Shown one piece after another: positions 57,603-64,000 of a stretch of DNA of 64,000 bases (positions within the stretch are counted from its first letter, which is position 1; the number at the start of each line of letters is the position of its first letter). The stretch spans positions 1 through 64,000 of the forward strand of contig JADJXV010000026.1 of assembly GCA_016720145.1 (NCBI GenBank), read 5' to 3'. Below the pieces are notes generated by a model. It made no database searches and had not been told where the DNA came from. It was given only the letters and a program-made list of their open reading frames with translations. A program made the position numbers and the translations under genes. The stretch comes from Ignavibacteria bacterium (GTDB taxonomy: Bacteria; Bacteroidota; Ignavibacteria; Kapaibacteriales; UBA961).

Positions 57603-58271
57603 GTGGGTAATTTTGCACAACATCTCACCGGTTCGGTGGTGGCAGGATCGGCCTGTGGTGTAGGTTCATTTTATCTTTTCAATGCGGCTCCGCTTGACTC
57701 ATTAGCTTGCGCTACACTTTGCGGATTAGGTGGGTTAATTCCCGATATAGATAGTCCTGTTAGCAAGCCCGCTGAGTTTGTCATGAGTTTATCTGCGGCT
57801 CTCGCCCCAGTTTTTATTCTGCAAATGCTTAATCTTCAAACTCTTGATGCATCTCATATTTTCCTTATTGCTGTAGGTGTATATCTTACTGCTCGCTTTA
57901 TACTTCGTCAGGTAATTAAGAAGTTTACTTTTCATCGAGGGATAATACACAGTATTCCTGCTGCCATAATTTGGGGATGTTTGGTGTTTTTGGCGTTCAG
58001 GCACTCGTCACCTTTAGTGCAGAACTTAGCTTCTGCAAGTGCTGTCATCGGATTTGTTACGCATTTACTTATCGATGAGATGTTTTCTCTTGTTGATATT
58101 TCCGGCGGAAAGCTATCACCCAAAGCTTCATCGGGTACAGCACTTACGTTGTTTGGATCATCGATGATAATAACGATTGTCACCTATCTATGTGTTTTAA
58201 TTCTACTGTACTTATGTGCTGTCGATTGTGGACAGATAAAAGAATACATTTTTTTTGAATTACACCCATAG
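57603..58271 (+). CDS. YdjM-like membrane-bound metal-dependent hydrolase
   Basis: This 222-residue integral membrane protein has about five hydrophobic segments. It has the conserved metal-ligand pattern of the YdjM/DUF457 family: LIPDIDSPVS, FHRGIIHS and THLLIDEMF. Members are predicted hydrolases, and the E. coli YdjM gene is part of the SOS response. The start is the GTG at 57603, directly after the gatC stop, so translation is probably coupled. The substrate is unknown. Confidence 0.8.
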   Translation: MGNFAQHLTGSVVAGSACGVGSFYLFNAAPLDSLACATLCGLGGLIPDIDSPVSKPAEFVMSLSAALAPVFILQMLNLQTLDASHIFLIAVGVYLTARFILRQVIKKFTFHRGIIHSIPAAIIWGCLVFLAFRHSSPLVQNLASASAVIGFVTHLLIDEMFSLVDISGGKLSPKASSGTALTLFGSSMIITIVTYLCVLILLYLCAVDCGQIKEYIFFELHP

Positions 58272-58570
58272 ATTTAATCGGAGATGAAATTTAATTTTTT
58301 ATTGAAAATAAAGTGCTTGAGAGATAAATTACTCAATAATAAAAAAGCAATTTTGAATGTTAGATTTGGTTTCAATTTGTAAATTTTCGTTAAATTACAA
58401 TAAATCTAATTTCAATATATTGGTAGTCAAATACATATATTCTGCGTTATTGTAAGTAGTTTTTCACATTACTCTATAGTTTCTACAGAGTTAATTTGCC
58501 TCTTACTACTCCTTTCCTACATCTACTCTATACATTCAATTTATTTTTTCTTTTATTTATTGGGTACTCC

Positions 58571-60105
58571 ATGAAAATTTTAAAGTTTTGGTTTTCATTT
58601 CATGTCTTGTTCTTTTGGATAGCTGCGCCTCCATACTTTCCGGCAGTAAGCAGGAAGTCGTCATTTCGGTCGCAACTGATAACACCAAACTGTATGTTGA
58701 TAGTTCTTATATTGCTACCGGTAAGAATTTCAATACGATTCTCAAGAAAGATTTAAAAAACAAGCAGCTTCGCTTTGAAGCAGAAGGATGCAAGCCGAAA
58801 TATAATGTTCTCATACAGGACCACAAATCTAATTATCATATCTTGAGTTGGATACCATTTATGGTTTTATATTATCCACCAATGTTTGATAATGCTGCAA
58901 ATACTTGGTGTTATGAAGATTTATATGATTTTGGTCCTTTAAAAAAATATACCTACGCAGATTCAAATATTAAAAAATTATTTGTCAATAATGTTTCTTT
59001 TGAGCTAAATAAATCAAACTACACCTTTCATTCATACCCGTACAATTATTATTTAGATCGCAGTGATCCTACGGAAATTACAAATCTAGATAGCATGGGA
59101 ATTGCGAGCACATATTTTGATGAAGAGCTGGATAATGTATTGAAAAAATTGAACTATGTCGATACGGTAAACAAAGTATTTATCGATAATGTCAATACGT
59201 ATGGGTTAGAAGCGAAAGTAGTAAAGCTTACCTACAAAGGAGTAATGAGAAGTTACACCGGAGTCGGAGGTCCCGATGGAATTTCTTCTTTTTTAGAAGT
59301 TGATATATCGACGTTATGGACTCTTAAAAACAGTTATGGAGATACTCTCAGGCAAGACACTATCAGATCTACATCAGGACAATACAGCAGTAGTTATTTT
59401 AAAGGAGTTGAGCAGAATAAAAAGTCTATCGATGATGCTCTCGAATCTTCGATGCTCGATTTTATAGATACGTTAAAAACTAATAAATTAATACCGGTAG
59501 AATCACCAACGGTTACTTTTTCAGAACAAATCAAAATATCCAAACCCACCAAATCACCTGCTGATGTGGAGCAAGCAATGAAAGCATCGGTTAGTATCAA
59601 AAACAAAGACTCACACGGGAGTGGATTTCTCATAAGCAATGATGGATATATAGTTACCAATCATCATGTCGTGAAGAGGAAGGTTGACTATACCGTAATC
59701 ATGAACGACGGTACCGAGCATAAAGCGAAAGTCATACGATCAAATAAATCAATCGACCTTGCATTACTAAAGATCGAAGGGAATTTTGAATTTGCTTATT
59801 CGTTACCTGAAGCACAGAATTTTTCAGTTGGAGATGAAGTATTGGCTATTGGAACACCGAAATCCATTCAATTAGGACAGTCAGTATCAAAAGGAATAGT
59901 ATCCGGTACAAGGAAAAATAAGGGGTTGAATTATCTACAAACTGACATAGGAATTAATTTTGGTAATAGCGGCGGTCCGATTGTGACTAAATCTGCTGAA
60001 TTAGCCGGTGTCGTTCAGTCGAAGATTGTTGGTTGGGGGGCAGAAGGTCTCTCGTTCTCGATTCCCTCCTATGATGTTATGAAAAATCTCCATTTAACAT
60101 ATTAA
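58571..60105 (+). CDS. Lipoprotein serine protease, first of three tandem paralogues, signal frameshifted
   Basis: The ATG at 58571 begins a lipoprotein signal (MKILKVLVFISCLVLLDSC) once a missing base in the A3 run at 58582-58584 is restored. As written, the frame resumes near 58588. Mature parts are: a PEGA-like beta domain (KQEVVISVATDNTKLYVDSS..FEAEGCKPKY), a region of about 200 residues with no family I know (KKLNYVDTVNKVFIDNVN; LWTLKNSYGDTLRQDTI), then a trypsin-like S1C protease of about 180 residues. The triad is visible: His in VTNHHVV, Asp in SIDLALLKI and Ser in FGNSGGP. No PDZ domain follows, unlike DegP. It should be anchored in an outer or inner membrane leaflet facing the periplasm or surface. 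Confidence 0.82.
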
Positions 60106-60203
60106 TATCCTTTGGTCACACATATATCCATCATCAAAGTAACTATGATGATATTCCGGATATGATTGAATTTTAATTCTTTAACTCTTTACTTTATGAA
60201 TTT

Positions 60204-61736
60204 ATGAACATTTCTAAAACATTGATTTATTGCTCTCTCCTATGTCTTCTTTCTAGCTGTGCTACTGTTTTCTCCGGTAAAAATCAGCTCGTTGATATCT
60301 CCATTCCTACCCAAGGAGCTAAGCTCACTATTGATAGCTTAACTATATCGACAGGAACAAACTTTAAGACATTGATTTTAAAAGATTATGTAGCCAAACA
60401 ACTAAAGTTTGACGCAGAAGGCTATAAAACTACATATCATACTATCGTTCCCGGTGACCGATCAAAATGGACTTATCTTTCCTATTTCCCTTTCGCAGCG
60501 GTATTGTTTTTACCACCTATTATAGACTTGGTATCTTTGAATACCTGGGTGTTTAAAGATGAATATGCATTTTCATCCATGAGAAAATATGTCAATTCGG
60601 ACTCAACGAAGAAACAGCTTTTTATGAGAAACGTTGCATTTGAAGTTAGTAACTCAAATAATCTATTTAAAGCATATACTTATGATGATTATAGTAGTAA
60701 AGGTGACTCGTTGAGAGTAATGAAGTACGACAGCATTGGTATGAAAAGTACGAATATGGATGTAAAATTGACTGATGTTTTAAAAAAACTGAGCTATATA
60801 GATACAATGAATACGGTGTTTATCGATAATGTAAATTCCATCTATCTCCATGCAAATGTTACAAAGGTTGTATTTAAAGGTGTTACTTATCCAATGGCTG
60901 CTATGTTTAACTATTATCGTTTCGTCGATGCTGAGCTTACAACATCGTGGATAGCGAAAAATATATACGGGGACACACTTCATAAGAGTACCATTGTATC
61001 TTTATCCGGACAATTTGCCGTCAAAAACTTGGTCAGTACTAGTGCTGAAAAGCTTGCAGTCGAAGATGCCATGGAATATTCTATGCTCGACTTTATAGAC
61101 ACGTTGACTAGCACTGGTCTAGCGAAATCCGAGAAACAAATCACGAATTTCAAAGAATTCATTAGTATCGGAAAGCCGGCCAAATCACCAACTAATGTAA
61201 GTGAAGCTATGAAAGCATCGGTGACAATTAAAGATAAAGAAGGGCACGGGAGTGGATTTTTGATAAGTAATGATGGATATATTTTGACTAATCACCACGT
61301 TGTCAAAAAAAATACCGATTATACGGTCATTCTCAATGATGGTACAGAATACAAAGCTAAAGTCATTCGGTCGAATAAGGCAATCGACTTGGCTTTGGTA
61401 AAGGTCGAGGGTAATTTTGAGCTTGCCTATAATTTACCCGAAACACAAAACTATAAAGTTGGGGACGAAGTGTGGACTATTGGTACACCTCAATCTGTGC
61501 AATTAGGTCAGTCTGTAGCGAAGGGTATAGTATCAGGCAGCAGAAAGCATAATAATAGTAATTACTTACAAACAGATATCAGTGTCAATAAAGGTAATAG
61601 CGGTGGCCCGATCCTGTTGAAAAATGGAGAGCTGGTCGCAGTCGTCGAATATAAGCTCTACGGACTAGGCACAGAAGGGATTTCATTTTCTATTCCTGCT
61701 TATGAAGTTATGCAAAGTCTTGGGATTAAATATTAA
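60204..61736 (+). CDS. Lipoprotein serine protease, second tandem paralogue
   Basis: This 510-residue paralogue of the flanking genes has an intact signal and lipobox (MNISKTLIYCSLLCLLSSC). The same order is present: a PEGA-like domain (LVDISIPTQGAKLTIDSLTI..FDAEGYKTTYHT), the unknown central domain (KKLSYIDTMNTVFIDNVN; SWIAKNIYGDTLHKSTI) and the S1C protease with His about 361 (LTNHHVV), Asp about 393 (AIDLALVK) and Ser about 466 (KGNSGGP). It starts 98 bp after the first copy, with no terminator between them. The catalytic domain is much more alike across copies than the N-terminal parts. Confidence 0.86.
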   Translation: MNISKTLIYCSLLCLLSSCATVFSGKNQLVDISIPTQGAKLTIDSLTISTGTNFKTLILKDYVAKQLKFDAEGYKTTYHTIVPGDRSKWTYLSYFPFAAVLFLPPIIDLVSLNTWVFKDEYAFSSMRKYVNSDSTKKQLFMRNVAFEVSNSNNLFKAYTYDDYSSKGDSLRVMKYDSIGMKSTNMDVKLTDVLKKLSYIDTMNTVFIDNVNSIYLHANVTKVVFKGVTYPMAAMFNYYRFVDAELTTSWIAKNIYGDTLHKSTIVSLSGQFAVKNLVSTSAEKLAVEDAMEYSMLDFIDTLTSTGLAKSEKQITNFKEFISIGKPAKSPTNVSEAMKASVTIKDKEGHGSGFLISNDGYILTNHHVVKKNTDYTVILNDGTEYKAKVIRSNKAIDLALVKVEGNFELAYNLPETQNYKVGDEVWTIGTPQSVQLGQSVAKGIVSGSRKHNNSNYLQTDISVNKGNSGGPILLKNGELVAVVEYKLYGLGTEGISFSIPAYEVMQSLGIKY

Positions 61737-61845
61737 TAGATAATTTAATAGAGATCAAATTCTGGAGAGACTGTAGTAGAACGATATTTTATTACATTAT
61801 CTGAAACTCAAATACAATTTTATTGACATTTTCTTAGCCAAGTAT

Positions 61846-63327
61846 ATGAAATTGATTAAGCTTCTATGTTTGTCATGTTTACTGATTATACTGTCACTTT
61901 ACTTCAATGGATGCGGTACTGTTTTTTCAGGGAATCCTCAAGAGGTGTCAGTATATATACCCTTTAAAAATGCGAAACTGATTATTGATAGTGTGACTAT
62001 TCCCATCGACAGTTCGTATAGTGGTATTGGTAATAAATTCAAGCCTACTTTGATTAGTGATGGTGAAATTAAACAAGTTAGAATTGAAGTCGAAGGTTGT
62101 AAAACTAAATACCTCACTATGTATACGTATAGAGATTTTGATGAATCCTATACATTTGATCGGTTTCACAAGTTTAAGTATTGTGATTCGATGACCAAAA
62201 AACTGTTTGTAGATGAAGTGACTATTGCAAAAAACTATTCGAGTAAGACATACTGGTACGACGAATATCCAAAACGCGAAAATCCAATTATGTCTGCAAC
62301 AATTGAATCTTTAGATATGAATGGCACTATGATTGAGAATGATGTAAATGAGATGATGAAGAAACTCAATTATATCGATACGACCAATCAGGTATTTATT
62401 GATAATGTAAATACATTACAATTAGTTGCATCGATTACAGGGATTAAAATCAGTACATTTGCTACCTATAGCTCCACATTACTGGAAAATGAAGTTTCTA
62501 TCGTTTGGGCACTAAAGAATGTATATGGCGATACGTTAAGAATCGACACATTAACAGTAATCTCTGACCAATTCGCAGTATCATACAGTAGTAAAAACTA
62601 TTATGAAATTAGAAATAATACTTCAAAAAAATACTATACATCTACCTTAGATGCTGTAGAATCATCTCTCCATAGATTTATGGATTCGTTAGAAAAAAAT
62701 AACTTCCTCAAATATGAACCGACAACTGTTGAATTTAAAGATAAAATTGTATTATCAAAGCCAATAAAATCAACAACTAATGTTGATGATGGAATGAAGT
62801 CCACCGTCACGATTAAAGACAAAGATGGACATGGAAGTGGATTTTTGATCAGTAATGACGGCTATATCATTACGAACTATCATGTCGTATCAAAGAAAAA
62901 TGGTGAATATAGCGTGGTTACAAATGATGGAACATCCTACAAAGCAAAAATTATCCGATCAAACATGGCTATCGACTTGGCATTACTGAAAGTCGAAGGG
63001 AAATTTGACAATGCGTTCACATTACCCGTCAATCAAAACTATAAAATAGGCGAAGAAGTAATCGCAATCGGCACTCCAAAATCCGTTCAATTAGGTCAAT
63101 CTGCATCAAAAGGTATCGTCTCGGGTGATCGAAAGCATAAAGGATCAAGCTATTTACAAACTGATCTAAGTGTGAATCGAGGAAATAGCGGTGGACCCAT
63201 TATTCTTGCAAAAAATGGTGAACTCACCGGAGTGGTTGAATTCAAGCTAGGTGGCATGGGAACCGAGGGAGTCTCTTTTTCAATACCGGCTTTTGAAGTG
63301 ATGAAAGCTCTCAATTTAACGTATTAA
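61846..63327 (+). CDS. Lipoprotein serine protease, third tandem paralogue
   Basis: This 493-residue paralogue has signal MKLIKLLCLSCLLIILSLYF, then lipobox FNGC. The PEGA-like domain reads EVSVYIPFKNAKLIIDSVTIP..VEGCKTKY. The central domain is shorter than in the other copies but keeps KKLNYIDTTNQVFIDNVN and VWALKNVYGDTLRIDTL. The protease has His in ITNYHVV (the residue before His is Tyr instead of His), Asp in AIDLALLK and Ser in NRGNSGGP. The segment with HGSGFLISNDGYI is almost identical in all three genes. The set is presumably one operon arisen by duplication. Confidence 0.86.
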   Translation: MKLIKLLCLSCLLIILSLYFNGCGTVFSGNPQEVSVYIPFKNAKLIIDSVTIPIDSSYSGIGNKFKPTLISDGEIKQVRIEVEGCKTKYLTMYTYRDFDESYTFDRFHKFKYCDSMTKKLFVDEVTIAKNYSSKTYWYDEYPKRENPIMSATIESLDMNGTMIENDVNEMMKKLNYIDTTNQVFIDNVNTLQLVASITGIKISTFATYSSTLLENEVSIVWALKNVYGDTLRIDTLTVISDQFAVSYSSKNYYEIRNNTSKKYYTSTLDAVESSLHRFMDSLEKNNFLKYEPTTVEFKDKIVLSKPIKSTTNVDDGMKSTVTIKDKDGHGSGFLISNDGYIITNYHVVSKKNGEYSVVTNDGTSYKAKIIRSNMAIDLALLKVEGKFDNAFTLPVNQNYKIGEEVIAIGTPKSVQLGQSASKGIVSGDRKHKGSSYLQTDLSVNRGNSGGPIILAKNGELTGVVEFKLGGMGTEGVSFSIPAFEVMKALNLTY

Positions 63328-63778
63328 CAGATAGTTATATCAGATATATAGTACTTTCATCGGTTAGGTAGAACGTTTGTTTAAATGAATCAGTGACGGT
63401 AATATCTTACAGTCAAATAGTACTATCGGATGTCATTTTACATTGAATATTACAAGTTGCACACATTTTATATTTCGGTATAAGTTCACGATCCTTTAAC
63501 GTATAATTAGTATTGTATAATTGAGTATCTATATCATTTGTAAATACTTGTACTATCCTTTTAAGGATTTCAGTGTTTCGTTTGTATTTACAATTACATA
63601 GTCCGGAGTATTGATAGAAATTAAAGCCGGACAATTCAATCCTAAAAACCCATCACTTGATCCATGTACTGAAGTGGAAAATGATGGGTTTTAAATTCAA
63701 AAAGTAATTCTCTGTCAAGCATACCAAAAACTATAATCATCTCATATATAAAGTTTATTTGAGCTCGAAATATTCGGT
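63328..63778. other. Intergenic region after the protease array
   Basis: There is no convincing gene. A 73-codon minus-strand frame (63413-63634) contains a few Cys residues but no known motif, and I leave it out. The only clear structure is the hairpin at 63645-63692. Confidence 0.4.
63645..63692. terminator. Terminator-like hairpin after the protease array
   Basis: AAAACCCATCA (63645-63655) pairs perfectly with TGATGGGTTTT (63682-63692) over 11 bp around a 26-nt loop. The T4 on the 3' arm could serve plus-strand termination of the protease operon. The symmetric A-run allows minus-strand use too. Confidence 0.55.
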
Positions 63779-64000
63779 ATGAAATGCAGTAACACATTAT
63801 ATATTAATAATTTAAAGAAAAACAACTTGAATCAGAAAAACACTTCCAAAGCACTGTCAATACGTGAAACAAATGGTGAATCACTCAATAAAGACCAAAA
63901 AACATTCAATCGTTTGGTGAAGAAAATCGAACAGCTTCGGGAGCAAACCGTTGAGCTCACAGCGCGGCTCAATAGGTGCTTGCAGTATTATTCGGATGAA
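63779..64000 (+). CDS. Partial gene at the right edge, coiled-coil protein of unknown function
   Basis: The frame opens at the ATG at 63779 and runs without a stop to the end of the window (74 codons seen). After a basic, Asn-rich start comes LNKDQKTFNRLVKKIEQLREQ, then ELTARLNRCLQYYSDE, a strongly helical, coiled-coil-like stretch. Similar openings occur in long uncharacterised Bacteroidota proteins, but I cannot name the family. The rest lies outside the window. Confidence 0.6.
   Translation, partial: MKCSNTLYINNLKKNNLNQKNTSKALSIRETNGESLNKDQKTFNRLVKKIEQLREQTVELTARLNRCLQYYSDE

Noticed and set aside
63413..63634. Cys-containing 73-codon minus-strand frame
   Set aside because: No known motif or ribosome-binding site. 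It could be real, but the evidence is too thin to list.
1..64000. tRNA, rRNA and CRISPR signals
   Set aside because: I looked for cloverleaf ends, conserved rRNA stretches and regularly spaced repeats and found none. The short repeats near 8273-8376 are irregularly spaced and too short for CRISPR.

Overview
The window looks like a chromosomal piece of an uncultured bacterium from the Bacteroidota/Chlorobi side of the FCB group, probably near Ignavibacteria or Kapaibacteria. The signs are: candidate promoters of the Bacteroidota type (TTTG, about 20 bp, TAnnTTTG); a large exported beta-propeller protein resembling PorZ with a type IX secretion-like C-terminal domain; a GDP-fucose synthase with the long Bacteroidota-style insert; an OmpP1/FadL-type porin; and an omega subunit of the Bacteroidota form. 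A flagellin gene and a cytochrome c maturation set show a motile, respiring cell. No rRNA, tRNA or CRISPR array was seen.

Layout. 1-8400 is an accessory island read leftwards: a tyrosine recombinase, a type III DNA methyltransferase (Mod), a Panacea-like/DUF488 fusion, an unrecognised 282-residue protein and a badly broken type III restriction subunit (Res). It abuts the 3' end of the division cluster ftsQ-ftsA-ftsZ (8503-11855, minus). 12.3-17.2 kb holds an ABC-transporter ATPase, an M20 peptidase, a glycosyltransferase and a FkbM methyltransferase. 17.6-25.7 kb holds the PorZ-like protein, the GDP-fucose pathway (gmd, fcl, NeuD-like acetyltransferase) and a barrel/vWA/OmpA fusion. 25.8-30.8 kb holds P5C dehydrogenase, a two-receiver regulator, an L31/S18 ribosomal operon and an SDR. 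30.9-38.7 kb, on minus, holds flagellin, kynurenine monooxygenase, UDP-galactopyranose mutase, a Wzz-like protein, an OmpP1 porin and a W/Y-rich lipoprotein. 38.9-48.3 kb, on plus, holds an RsbU/V/W-type partner-switching module, ccsA-ccmD-ccmE plus a second CcmE-like gene, msrB, asd, a DinB-like protein, manC and alr. 48.3-52.4 kb, on minus, holds hpnD, hpnC and a PpiD-like chaperone. 52.6-58.3 kb, on plus, holds a ParB/SbnI-like gene, kdsB, coaD, rpoZ, coaBC, an RNase H, gatC and a YdjM-like membrane protein. 58.6-63.3 kb is a tandem array of three paralogous lipoprotein serine proteases, followed by a partial coiled-coil gene at the right edge.

Many genes are interrupted by single-base shifts, mostly at short homopolymers and often in housekeeping genes (ftsA, manC, hpnC/D, P5C dehydrogenase, the SpoIIE phosphatase, a protease signal peptide). 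I infer that most are sequencing or assembly indels, so these genes are given with their reconstructed full extents. The res gene has about seven shifts in 2.7 kb and may be truly decayed. ftsA also lacks a conserved block before its C-terminal tail.

The best candidates for something undescribed are the triplicated PEGA-like/unknown-domain/trypsin-like lipoproteins and the DUF488-fusion plus 282-aa protein pair sitting inside the type III restriction-modification operon.
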